Origin: SCGC-AG-212-J23 sp035649175
Lineage (GTDB): Bacteria; Pseudomonadota; Gammaproteobacteria; Burkholderiales; SG8-39
Length of the DNA stretch: 64,000 bases
NCBI GenBank assembly: GCA_035649175.1
Contig: DASRKB010000237.1
Coordinates: 1 to 64,000 of the forward strand
Reading direction: 5' to 3'
The position numbers and the translations under genes were made by a program. How positions within the stretch are numbered: the first letter of the stretch is position 1; every line of letters starts with the position of its first letter. Below are positions 10,545-19,600 of this stretch, in pieces. Below the pieces are notes generated by a model, which saw nothing but the letters and a program-made list of their open reading frames with translations, was not told where the DNA came from and ran no database searches.

Positions 10545-11312
10545 ATGGAGTCAAGGACTGCGCCGCCTGCGGCAAGGTTCCGTCGAGTAGCGAACATCCC
10601 CGCCTACCGCCAGGTTGCGGAAGCGATCGAGCGCGAGATCATCGCGGGCCGCATCCGCCCGGGGGAGCCGATCGGCACGGAAGCCGAGCTCGTCGAGCAG
10701 TTCGGCGTCAATCGCTCCACCGTGCGCGAGGGCATACGGCTGCTCGAGCACAGCGGGCTCGTGCGCCGCGACTCGAGCCGGCGCCTTTGGGTCGGGTTGC
10801 CGCATTACGGCGGGCTCGCCTCGCGCACGGGCCGCGCGCTGGTGCTTCACGAAGTGACGTTCCGCGAGCTCTACGAGGCCGCCATGCCGATGCAGCTCGC
10901 GACCATGGAGGCGGCGGTGGAGCGCGCCTCGCCCAAGACGATCGGCGAGCTCGAGGCAAACATCGAGCGCACCGCGCGCGTGCTAGGCGATCCGGCCGAG
11001 GTCGCCCGGCTCGACGCGGAGTTCCACGCGCTCATCGGCAAGGCCTCGCGCAACCGCGTCCTCCAGCTCGCGCGCGAGCCTTCCGAGCTGCTCGTGATGC
11101 CGACGACCGAGATGATCCTCCAGCGGGTGAAGGCAGGCGCCGCGCGGCTCCTCGAGGCCCATCGCATGTACGTCGAGGCGATCCGCAACCGGGACCAGGA
11201 GGCCGCGCGGCTTTGGGTGCGCCGCCACCTCGAGGACTGGCGGAAGGGCTTCGAGCGCGCCGGCAAGGACCTCGACCAGCCCATCGACCGGATTTACCTC
11301 GAGAGCAGCTAG
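10545..11312 (+). CDS. GntR/FadR-family transcriptional regulator (FCD subfamily)
   Basis: 255-residue DNA-binding protein. The N-terminal winged helix (about residues 20-80) contains YRQVAEAIEREIIAGRIRPG and the recognition-helix segment FGVNRSTVREGIRLLEHSG. The C-terminal FCD ligand domain has the metal-site region ARLDAEFHALIGKASRN and a second His-bearing helix LWVRRHLEDWRKG near the end. FCD regulators usually bind small carboxylic acids, which fits the flanking transport, acyl-CoA ligase and beta-oxidation genes. Start ATG chosen because in-frame codons upstream run into the operator and the antisense livG region; a promoter hexamer lies seven bases before this ATG. Confidence 0.92.
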   Translation: MESRTAPPAARFRRVANIPAYRQVAEAIEREIIAGRIRPGEPIGTEAELVEQFGVNRSTVREGIRLLEHSGLVRRDSSRRLWVGLPHYGGLASRTGRALVLHEVTFRELYEAAMPMQLATMEAAVERASPKTIGELEANIERTARVLGDPAEVARLDAEFHALIGKASRNRVLQLAREPSELLVMPTTEMILQRVKAGAARLLEAHRMYVEAIRNRDQEAARLWVRRHLEDWRKGFERAGKDLDQPIDRIYLESS

Positions 11313-11328
11313 GAAGGCCCGAATCGTC

Positions 11329-11348
11329 GTCCCCGCGAAGGCGGGGAC
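11329..11348. repeat. REP-like hairpin GTCCCCGC-gaag-GCGGGGAC
   Basis: A perfect 8-bp inverted repeat with a GAAG loop, 17 bases after the regulator stop codon and 37 bases before the fadB-type gene. This is the form of the dispersed REP-like elements common in beta- and gammaproteobacterial intergenic DNA. It may also act as a weak terminator or mRNA-stabilising stem between the two genes. Confidence 0.7.
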
Positions 11349-11385
11349 CCCATTAGAATTTGTCTCCCCCGTAAAAGCCAATCGA

Positions 11386-13470
11386 ATGAGCGACGTCCTC
11401 CATTACGCCGTCCGCGACGGCATCGCAGTCCTTTCCATGAACAACCCGCCGGTCAACGGCCTCTCGAACGCGCTGCGTGCGGCGCTGATGGAGAGCCTGA
11501 AGAAGGCCGAGGCGGACACCGCGGTCAAGGCGGTGGTGATCACCGGCTCGGCAAAGGCCTTCTCCGGCGGCGCCGACATCCGCGAGTTCAACAAGCCGCG
11601 CGTCAAGCCCGACCTGCCGGACGTCAACGACCAGCAGGACGCGATGTCGAAGCCGCTCGTCGCGGCCATCGGCGGTTTTGCGCTCGGGGGAGGCCTCGAG
11701 CTCGCGCTCGGTTGCCACTACCGCGTCGCCGCCCCGCGCACGCAGCTCGGTCTGCCCGAGGTCAAGCTCGGCATCCTGCCCGGCTCCGGCGGCACCCAGC
11801 GCCTGCCGCGCCTCATCCCCATGGCGGTGGCCGTCGAGATGATGACCACCGGCAATCCCATCAGCGCCGAGAAGGCGAATGCCCTCGGCCTGGTCGACGA
11901 AGTCGCACAGGGGGATCTGCTGGAAAGCGCGCTGGCCTTCACGAAATCGATTCTTGGGAAGCCCCTGAAGCGCGTGCGCGACATGAAAGCGAAGCTCGAG
12001 GGCGACCCGAAGGCCTTTTTCGCACAGGTCCGGGAGCAAGTGAAGAAAGCTTCGCGCGGCTATCCCGCGCCGCTCGTCATCGTCGACTGCGCCGAGGCCT
12101 CGCTCAAGCCCTTCGACGAGGGCCGCAAGTCCGAGCGCGAGGGCTTCGTCAAGCTGGTCGACTCGACCGAATCGAAGGCGCTGCGCCACATGTTCTTCGC
12201 CGAGCGCCAAACCACCAAGATCCCGGACGTCCCCGAGGATACGCAGACACGCGAGATCGGCAAGGCAGCGGTGATCGGCGCGGGCACCATGGGCGGGGGC
12301 ATCGCCATGGCCTTCGCCAATGCCGGCATCCCGGTGACGCTTGTCGACGTGTCGGAGGACGCGGTGGTCAAGGGCATGGCGAAGATCAAGGGCAACTACG
12401 CCGCCACCGTGTCCAAGGGACGCCTGGCGCAGGCGGACATGGACAAGCGTATGACGCTCATCACGCCGACCATCAACCTCGGCCAGGCCGCCGACGCCGA
12501 CATCGTGATCGAGGCCGTCTTCGAGCGCATGGACGTGAAGAAGGACATGTTCAAGAAACTCGACGGCATCATGAAGCAGGGAGCGATCCTCGCCACGAAC
12601 ACCTCGACGCTCGACATCGACGAGATCGCCGCCGTTACCACGCGGCCGCAGGAGGTCATCGGCACGCACTTCTTCTCGCCTGCGAATGTCATGCGCCTGC
12701 TCGAGGTGGTGCGCGGCGAGAAGACCGGCAAGGGCGTGCTCGCCACCACGATGAAGCTCGGCAAGCGCCTGAAGAAGGTGCCCGTGGTCTCGGGCGTGTG
12801 CGACGGCTTCATCGGCAACCGTATGCTCGAGAAGTACGGCCAGCAGAGCCTGTTCCTCATCGACGAGGGCGCGAGCCCGCAGCAGGTCGACAACGCCCTG
12901 CGCAAGTTCGGCATGGCCATGGGCCCGTTCACCATGTACGACATGGCGGGCAACGACATCGGCTGGGAAGTGCGCAAGCGCCGCTACCAGCAGCGCCCGG
13001 ACTTCGTCTACTCCAAGGTCGCCGACCGCATTTGCGAGCTCGGCCGCTTCGGCCAGAAGACCGCCAAGGGCTGGTATCGATACGAGCCCGGCGACCGCAA
13101 GCCCCTCCCGGATCCTGCCGTGGATGACATCATCCAGAAGTACAGGAGCGAGATCGGGGTCAAGCCGCGCCAGATTTCCGACGAGGAGATCGTCGAGCGC
13201 TGCATCTACGCGCTGGTCAATGAGGGTGCGCACATCCTCCAGGAAGGCATCGCGCTGCGCGCCTCCGACGTCGACATGGTGTACCTGACCGGCTACGGCT
13301 TCCCGCCCTACCGCGGCGGCCCGATGTTCTACGCCGATACGATAGGTTTGAGAAACGTTCTGAATTCAATTGAACGTTTTCAGCAAGGTTACAAGGGCGA
13401 ACAGTGGAAGCCAGCGCCCCTGCTTATGAAACTCGCCAAGGAAGGAGGAAAGTTCAATGGCCAACAGTAG
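11386..13470 (+). CDS. fadB: Bifunctional enoyl-CoA hydratase / 3-hydroxyacyl-CoA dehydrogenase
   Basis: 694-residue FadB/FadJ-type protein catalysing two beta-oxidation steps. The hydratase domain (1-190) has FSGGADIREF, the oxyanion-hole segment GGFALGGGLELALGCHYRVA with a catalytic Glu, and LGLPEVKLGILPGSGGTQRL with the second Glu. The dehydrogenase has the NAD-binding motif AAVIGAGTMGGGIAMAFANAG (about 290-310), the catalytic His region GTHFFSPANVMRLLEVV and the C-terminal 3HCDH domain ending in GYGFPPYRGGPMFYAD. It overlaps the thiolase gene by 14 bases, so the two subunits of a trifunctional complex are made together. A REP-like hairpin separates it from the regulator. Confidence 0.94.
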   Translation: MSDVLHYAVRDGIAVLSMNNPPVNGLSNALRAALMESLKKAEADTAVKAVVITGSAKAFSGGADIREFNKPRVKPDLPDVNDQQDAMSKPLVAAIGGFALGGGLELALGCHYRVAAPRTQLGLPEVKLGILPGSGGTQRLPRLIPMAVAVEMMTTGNPISAEKANALGLVDEVAQGDLLESALAFTKSILGKPLKRVRDMKAKLEGDPKAFFAQVREQVKKASRGYPAPLVIVDCAEASLKPFDEGRKSEREGFVKLVDSTESKALRHMFFAERQTTKIPDVPEDTQTREIGKAAVIGAGTMGGGIAMAFANAGIPVTLVDVSEDAVVKGMAKIKGNYAATVSKGRLAQADMDKRMTLITPTINLGQAADADIVIEAVFERMDVKKDMFKKLDGIMKQGAILATNTSTLDIDEIAAVTTRPQEVIGTHFFSPANVMRLLEVVRGEKTGKGVLATTMKLGKRLKKVPVVSGVCDGFIGNRMLEKYGQQSLFLIDEGASPQQVDNALRKFGMAMGPFTMYDMAGNDIGWEVRKRRYQQRPDFVYSKVADRICELGRFGQKTAKGWYRYEPGDRKPLPDPAVDDIIQKYRSEIGVKPRQISDEEIVERCIYALVNEGAHILQEGIALRASDVDMVYLTGYGFPPYRGGPMFYADTIGLRNVLNSIERFQQGYKGEQWKPAPLLMKLAKEGGKFNGQQ

Positions 13471-14647
13471 AAATGAGGCCGTCATCGTTTCCACCGCAAG
13501 GACGCCGCTGTGCAAGTCCTGGCGCGGCGCGCTCAACCTGACGCACGGCGCGAAGATGGGCGGGCACGTGGTGCACGCCGCGATCGAGCGCGCCAAGGTC
13601 GCGCCCGCCGAGGTCGACGACGTGGTCATCGGCTGCGCCAATCCGGAGGGCGCGACCGGCTGGAACATCGCGCGGCAGATCGCCATCCGCGCCGGCTGCC
13701 CGGACACCGTGCCCGGGATGACGGTGAACCGCTTCTGCTCCTCCGGCCTGCAGACCATCGCGCTCGCGAGCCAGCGCATCATGACCGGTGAGGGCGATGT
13801 CTTCGTCGCGGGAGGCGTCGAGTCGATCTCGATGGTGCAGAACGAGATGAACAAGCACCACTTCCAGGACGAGTGGCTGCACCGGCACAAGCCCGAGACC
13901 TACTGGCCGATGCTGCAGACCGCCGAGTACGTGGCGAAGCGCTACGAGATCCCGCGCGAGAAGCAGGACGCGTTCGGCGTGCAGAGCCAGCAGCGGGCCG
14001 CGAAAGCGCGCGCCGAGGGCAAGTTCAAGGACGAGATCGTGCCGATCACCACGAAGATGAAGGTGGTCGACAAGAACACCGGCCAGGAGACCGTCAGGGA
14101 GGTCAGCTCGAGCGAGGACGAGGGCATCCGCCCGGACACGACCTACGAGGGCGTGTCGCAGATCAAGCCCGCGATCGAGGGCGGCTGCGTCGCGGCGGGC
14201 AATGCCAGCCAGTTTTCGGACGGCGCTTCTGCCTGCGTAGTGATGTCCTCCGCAGAAGCGTCGAGGCGCGACCTCAAGCCGTTGGGCATCTTCCGCGGCT
14301 TCGCGGTTGCCGGCTGCGACCCGCGCGAGATGGGAATTGGACCGGTTTTCGCCGTTCCAAAACTATTGGAAAGCGCTGGAAAGCGCGTGGCCGACATCGA
14401 CCTCTGGGAGTTGAACGAGGCCTTCGCGGTCCAGGTCATCTACTGCCGCGACCGTCTCGGCATCCCGAACGACCGGCTCAACGTCAACGGCGGCGCGATC
14501 GCGGTCGGCCATCCCTACGGCATGTCCGGCGCCCGCCTCGTCGGCCACGCGCTGATCGAAGGCAAGCGCCGCGGCGCGAAGCTCGTCGTCGTGACCATGT
14601 GCATCGGCGGCGGCATGGGCGCGGCCGGGCTCTTCGAAGTCGCGTGA
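13457..14647 (+). CDS. fadA: Acetyl-CoA acyltransferase (3-ketoacyl-CoA thiolase)
   Basis: 396-residue thiolase that cleaves 3-ketoacyl-CoA to acetyl-CoA and a shortened acyl-CoA. Catalytic residues are visible: Cys94 in NRFCSSGLQTIA, His352 in VGHPYGMSGAR and Cys382 in CIGGGMGAAG. Length is normal for the family. The start ATG lies within the end of fadB, behind a strong AAGGAGG site eight bases upstream. The end overlaps the next gene by four bases (GTGA). Preceding Tyr in GHPYG instead of the more usual GHPLG is a small family variation. Confidence 0.94.
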   Translation: MANSRNEAVIVSTARTPLCKSWRGALNLTHGAKMGGHVVHAAIERAKVAPAEVDDVVIGCANPEGATGWNIARQIAIRAGCPDTVPGMTVNRFCSSGLQTIALASQRIMTGEGDVFVAGGVESISMVQNEMNKHHFQDEWLHRHKPETYWPMLQTAEYVAKRYEIPREKQDAFGVQSQQRAAKARAEGKFKDEIVPITTKMKVVDKNTGQETVREVSSSEDEGIRPDTTYEGVSQIKPAIEGGCVAAGNASQFSDGASACVVMSSAEASRRDLKPLGIFRGFAVAGCDPREMGIGPVFAVPKLLESAGKRVADIDLWELNEAFAVQVIYCRDRLGIPNDRLNVNGGAIAVGHPYGMSGARLVGHALIEGKRRGAKLVVVTMCIGGGMGAAGLFEVA

Positions 14648-15570
14648 AAATCGCGATTGTTGGAACCGGAGCCATGGGCTCGGTGTATGCCGGGCTCTTC
14701 GCCTCCGCGGGCCACGAAGTCTGGGCGATCGACGCCTGGCTCGATCATGTCGAGGCGATGAGGAAGAACGGACTTCGCCTCGAAGGCGCCTCTGGTGACC
14801 GCACGGTAAAGGTTCACGCCACGACCGATGCAAAGGAGGCCGGCCCCTGCGACCTGGTCGTCCTCGCCACGAAGGCGATGCACGTCTCCCAGGCCGCTTC
14901 TTCTTTGAAACCTTTGCTGAAGCCCGACACACCCGTTCTTTCGATCCAGAACGGCCTCGGCGGGCCCGAGACGGCCGCTTCCGTCCTGGGGAAAGACAAG
15001 GTCATGGTCGGCGTCGTCGGCGGCTTTGGCGCTTCCATCAAGGCGCCGGGCCACGCGCACCACAACGGCATGGAGCTCGTGCGCCTGGGCGAGTTTGGCG
15101 GTCCCATCACGCCGCGGCTGAAGAAGGTGGAAGACGCCTGGAAAGGCGCGGGCTTCAAGGTGAAGCTGTTCGACGACATCGACCAGCTCGTCTGGGAGAA
15201 GCTGATCTGCAACTGTGCCTACTCCGGCCCCTGCGGCCTCGCGGAGGGCACCATCGGGGAGGTGATGGCCGACCCCGACCTCTCGGCGATCTCAGCGGCT
15301 TGCGCGAGCGAAGGCTTTGCCGTGGCGAAGAAGAAAGGCGTAAAGCTCGGCTTCGACGACCCGGTGGCCTACGTGCGCGAGTTCGGCTCCAAGATTCCCA
15401 GCGCACGGCCCTCCGTGCTTCTGGATCTGCTGCTGAAGAAGAAGTCCGAAATCGACGTCATCAACGGCTCCATCCCGCGCGAGGCGAAGAAGCTCGGCAT
15501 GGAGGCGCCAGTCAACGACACCGTCACCCGGCTCGTGCGCGCCAAGGAGCGGCGGCTGGGCTGCACCTAG
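14644..15570 (+). CDS. 2-dehydropantoate 2-reductase-like (ApbA/PanE family)
   Basis: 308-residue NADPH-dependent ketoacid reductase family protein. The nucleotide-binding N-terminus is VKIAIVGTGAMGSVYAGLF, the LSIQNGLGG segment is typical of the family, and the catalytic lysine region is WEKLICNCAYSGPCGL. C-terminal helices include SEIDVINGSIPREAKKLGM, which matches the substrate-binding ...NG.....A motif. GTG start at 14644 overlaps the thiolase stop. True PanE acts in pantothenate synthesis, but no other pan gene is here, and paralogues of this family act on other 2-keto acids; its place in a beta-oxidation operon suggests a catabolic or CoA-supply role. Confidence 0.82.
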   Translation: MKIAIVGTGAMGSVYAGLFASAGHEVWAIDAWLDHVEAMRKNGLRLEGASGDRTVKVHATTDAKEAGPCDLVVLATKAMHVSQAASSLKPLLKPDTPVLSIQNGLGGPETAASVLGKDKVMVGVVGGFGASIKAPGHAHHNGMELVRLGEFGGPITPRLKKVEDAWKGAGFKVKLFDDIDQLVWEKLICNCAYSGPCGLAEGTIGEVMADPDLSAISAACASEGFAVAKKKGVKLGFDDPVAYVREFGSKIPSARPSVLLDLLLKKKSEIDVINGSIPREAKKLGMEAPVNDTVTRLVRAKERRLGCT

Positions 15571-15585
15571 AGAAAGGCATTCGTC

Positions 15586-16641
15586 ATGGCGAGATACGCG
15601 AACATCTGCGAAACCGTCGGCAACACGCCGGTCGTGAAGATCGGCAAGCTGGCGCCGGCCGGTGTGGACCTCCACGTAAAGATCGAGGCGTTCAACCCGC
15701 TCGGCTCGGTGAAGGACCGCCTGGCGCTCGGGGTGATCGAGGACGCGGAGCGCACCGGCAAGCTCAAGCCCGGGCAGACGGTGATCGAGGCGACAAGCGG
15801 CAACACCGGTATCGGCCTCGCCATGGTCTGCGCGCAGAAGGGCTACCCGCTCGTCGTCACCATGGCCGAGAGCTTCAGCGTCGAGCGGCGCAAGCTCATG
15901 CGCTTCCTCGGCGCCAAGGTGGTGATCACCCCCGCCGCAGAGCGAGCGACCGGCATGGTGAAGAAGGCCATCGAGCTTGCCCAGGCCAACGGCTGGTTCC
16001 TCACCCGGCAGTTCGAGAACGAGGCGAACGCCGACTACCACTCGCGCACCACCGCCCAGGAGATCGTGCGGGACTTTCAGGGACAGCGCCTCGACTACTG
16101 GGTGACGGGCTTCGGCACCGGCGGCACGCTGAAGGGCGTGGCGCGCGTGCTCGCCAAGGAGCGGCCGGAGACGAAGATCGTCGTCTGCGAGCCCGCCGAC
16201 GCCCCGATGCTCACCAACGGCGCCGTGCAGGAGCGCAACCCCGACGGCACGCCGGCGAAGGGAAACGCCTCCTGGAAGCCGCACCCGATGCAGGGCTGGA
16301 GCCCCGACTTCGTGCCCAAGCTCACCGGAGACGCGGTCGACATGAAGGTGATCCACAAGGTGCTCACGGTCACCGGACCCGACGCCATGCGCTGCTCGAA
16401 GGATCTCGCGCAGAAGGAGGGCATCTTCGTCGGCATCACCGGCGGCGGCACCTTTGCCGCGGCGCTCCAGGTATGCAAGGAAGCGCCGAAGGGCTCGTCG
16501 ATCCTCTGCATGCTGCCCGACACCGGCGAGCGCTATCTTTCCACGCCGCTTTTTGCCGATGTTCCGGCCGACATGACCGAGGAAGAGCTCGCCATCATGC
16601 GCTCGACCCCGAGCTGCCACCTGCCGCCGAAGGCCAGCTAG
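15586..16641 (+). CDS. cysK: Cysteine synthase family PLP enzyme
   Basis: 351-residue beta-replacement PLP enzyme. The Schiff-base lysine lies in AFNPLGSVKDRLA (about residue 44), the asparagine-loop is EATSGNTGIGLAMV, and the phosphate-binding glycine loop is GFGTGGTLKGVARV. Cysteine synthase A makes cysteine from O-acetylserine and sulfide. Compared with compact CysK proteins it has an insertion of some 30 residues after EPADAPML (NGAVQERNPDGTPAKGNASWK), and a C-terminal tail with EELAIMRSTPSCHL. It follows the reductase gene by 15 bases on the same strand. Its stop codon overlaps the stop of the convergent giant kinase gene by four bases (CTAG). Confidence 0.85.
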   Translation: MARYANICETVGNTPVVKIGKLAPAGVDLHVKIEAFNPLGSVKDRLALGVIEDAERTGKLKPGQTVIEATSGNTGIGLAMVCAQKGYPLVVTMAESFSVERRKLMRFLGAKVVITPAAERATGMVKKAIELAQANGWFLTRQFENEANADYHSRTTAQEIVRDFQGQRLDYWVTGFGTGGTLKGVARVLAKERPETKIVVCEPADAPMLTNGAVQERNPDGTPAKGNASWKPHPMQGWSPDFVPKLTGDAVDMKVIHKVLTVTGPDAMRCSKDLAQKEGIFVGITGGGTFAAALQVCKEAPKGSSILCMLPDTGERYLSTPLFADVPADMTEEELAIMRSTPSCHLPPKAS

Positions 16642-19600
16642 CGAAGCGGCAGCTTCACCGTAAAGGTCGAGCCCTTGCCGGGCTCGCTCTCGAGCGCAAT
16701 CTCGCCGCCGTGCAGCTCGACCAGGCGCTTGGTCAGGGCAAGCCCGAGCCCGGTGCCCTCGGCCTTGCGGGTGTAGTCGGCGCCGACCTGCTTGAACTCC
16801 TCGAACACCGCCGGCTGGTCCTCCGCCGCGATGCCGACACCGGTGTCCTTCACCGCGATCTCCACCTTGTCGGTATCGAGCTTCGCGACCACGTCCACCC
16901 TTCCGCCATCGGGCGTGAACTTCACGGCGTTGGAGAGCAGGTTGAGCAGGATCTGCTTCACCTTGCGCTCGTCGGCCTCGAAGCCGCCGAGCCGCGGATC
17001 GATCTGCATCCCGAGCTGAATGCCGTGGCGCTGTGCGCGCTCGCGCACCAGCGTCATGGCGTTCGAGATAGCGCTTGGCAGGTGGAAGCTGGAAAGCTCG
17101 AGCTCCATGCGCCCCGCCTCGATCTTCGAGAGGTCGAGGATGTCGTTGATGAGCGAGAGCAGGTGCCGGCCCGACTCGTGGATATCCTTCAGGTACTCGA
17201 CCTGCTTCTCGTTCACTTCGCCGAACATCCTCTCGAGGAGCACCTCGGAGAAGCCGATGATGGCGTTGAGCGGCGTCCTCAGCTCGTGCGACATGTTGGC
17301 GAGGAAGTCCGACTTGTGCTTGTTCGCCACCTCGAGCTGCGCGCTCTTCTCCTGGATCTCGCGGAAGAGCCGCGCGTTCTGGATCGCGATCACCGCCTGA
17401 TCGGCGAAAGTGCGCAGCTGCGCGACCTGCTTGTCCGTGAAAGGGCCCGACTGCGCGCGCGCCACCCAGATCGCGCCGATCCCCCTGCCCTCGAAGAGCA
17501 TGGGCGCGAAGACGATGGCGCGAACGCCAAGGGTGCGGGATCCCGCCACCACCCCTGGCGGCACGCCCGGCGCCTCGATATCCGGGAAGTGCGCAATCGC
17601 GGCGTTGAGGATGGCCCAGCCCGTGCCGCTGTCGCGGGTCAACGGCAACGGATAGATTCTCTTCAGCCGCTCGCCTTCCGGACCGTGGTAGGCGACCAGC
17701 CGCACCGTGTCGCCGTCGGCCACTGTCACCCCGACCAGGTCGCCCTCGAAAAGTCGCTCGCAGCTCGTGAGAATCTTGTCGAAGACCGGCTTGGTGTCGG
17801 CGATCGAGCCGGAGATCGCGCCGAGCACTTCCGCAGAAGCCTTCTGCTGCTCGAGCGCCTCCTTCGTCTCGTTGAACAGGCGCACGTTCTCGATGGCGAT
17901 TACCGCCTGGTCGGCGAACGTGCGCATCAGCGCGAGCTGGGTCTCGGTGAAGGGACGCGCCTCGGCGCGCCGGATCATGATCGAGCCGATCGCCGTCCCC
18001 TCACGTATGAGCGGCGTGGCGAGCAGCGTGCGGTAGCCGAACTCCCGCGCGATCTCGCTGCCGCGCGGGTACTCGCTCGCCTCGGCCTGCAGGTCCTCGA
18101 CGTGGATCTGCCTCCCTTCAAGGATGGCTCTCCCGGTGACGAGCTCCCGGGAGAGCGGGCGCGTGCCACCGACGCCGACGTTGGGCAGGCTGCCATGGTG
18201 CGCGACGAAACGAACCGAGTCGCCCTCACGCAGCTGGATGATCGCGTCCGTCGCCTCGCACAACCGCGCCGCCGTAGCCGCGACCGCGTCCAGCACCGGC
18301 TGGATATTCGTCGGCGAGCCGCTGATCACCTTGAGGATGTCCGCGGTGGCCGTCTGCCGCTCGAGCGCCTCCTTCGTCTCGTTGAAGAGCCGCACGTTCT
18401 CGATGGCGATCACCGCCTGGTCTGCGAAAGTGGTGACCAAGCGAATCTGCGCGTCGGCGAAGGGCCTGACCTCGCGGCGGTAGATCACCACGGCGCCGAT
18501 CACCCGGCCGTCCTTCAGCAGCGGCACGGCGAAGAAGGTCCGCGCCTTCAGCTTGTCGACCGTCAACACGCGCAGCCGGTCCCCCTTGGCCGTGTCGCTG
18601 TCGGCAAGCAAATCGGGGATGTGCACCGGGCGGCGCAACCGCACGAGCTTGGCGAAGCCCGTGTGCGGCCCCGCTTCCACCCGCCGGAACGCCTCGTACG
18701 CGCTCGGGTCGTCGCCCTTGTAGCTCACCATGGTCCAGCTTGCGTCCGGCTCCTGCAGGAAGAGCCCACCGAGGTGCGCGTCGCAGAGCCGGATCGCCTT
18801 GTCGAGGATCGTTTCGAATACCGGCTGGACGTCGGTCGGCGACTCGGAGATCACCCGCAGGATGTCCGCCGTCGCGGTCTGCCGCTCGAGCGCCTCATTC
18901 GTCTCGTTGAAAAGGCGCACGTTCTCGATGGCAATGGCCGCCTGGTCGGCGAACGTCTGGAGGAGCTCCACCTGGCCGGCAGGCGCATTCCCGGGTTCAC
19001 GCCACGCGACCACCAGGGCGCCCAACGGCTTGCCACCCCGCAGCATCGGCGCGCCGAGCATGCGGCGCCAGTGTCCGGTGGCCACGGAATCCGGGTCGTA
19101 GTGCTCGTCTGCCGCGGAATCCGGGATCTGCACGACGGCCTTGGTGAGAATCGTGCGGCCGCTGAGCAGGTGAGGGTCGGGCGGAGACGGGTAGACCTTC
19201 GAGAAGTAATCGAGCGCCGCCTGCGGCCAATTGTGCGTGGCGGTCATGTGAACGAGCTTGCCGTCGAAGGAAAACACCGCAGCGAGCTCCGCGTCGCATA
19301 GCGTCACCGCGCTCCTCAGGATCGCGTTGAACACCGGCTTCACGTCGGCCGGCGAGCCGGCGATCACCTTCAGGACCTCGCTCGTGGCCGTCTGGCGCTC
19401 AAGCGCCTCCTTCGTCTCGTTGAAGAGGCGCACGTTCTCGATGGCGATCACCGCCTGTGCGGCGAAGGTCCTGAGCAGGTCCTCATGCCGCTGCAGGATC
19501 GCCCCGGGCTGCGCCCATCCCACGGTGATGACGCCGATCGCCCGGCCCTCGCGCATCAGCGGCACGCCCAGGATGCGTCGATAGCGCAGCGCTGCCCCGA

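Noticed and set aside
14644..15570. Naming the reductase panE outright
   Set aside because: No pantothenate genes are near and the family includes paralogues with other substrates.
15300..19301. A very long plus-strand open frame (1333 codons) over the giant kinase gene
   Set aside because: It is antisense to an intact kinase with recognisable domains, its translation is rich in Arg/His/Ala with no family motifs, and such frames are usual in high-GC DNA.
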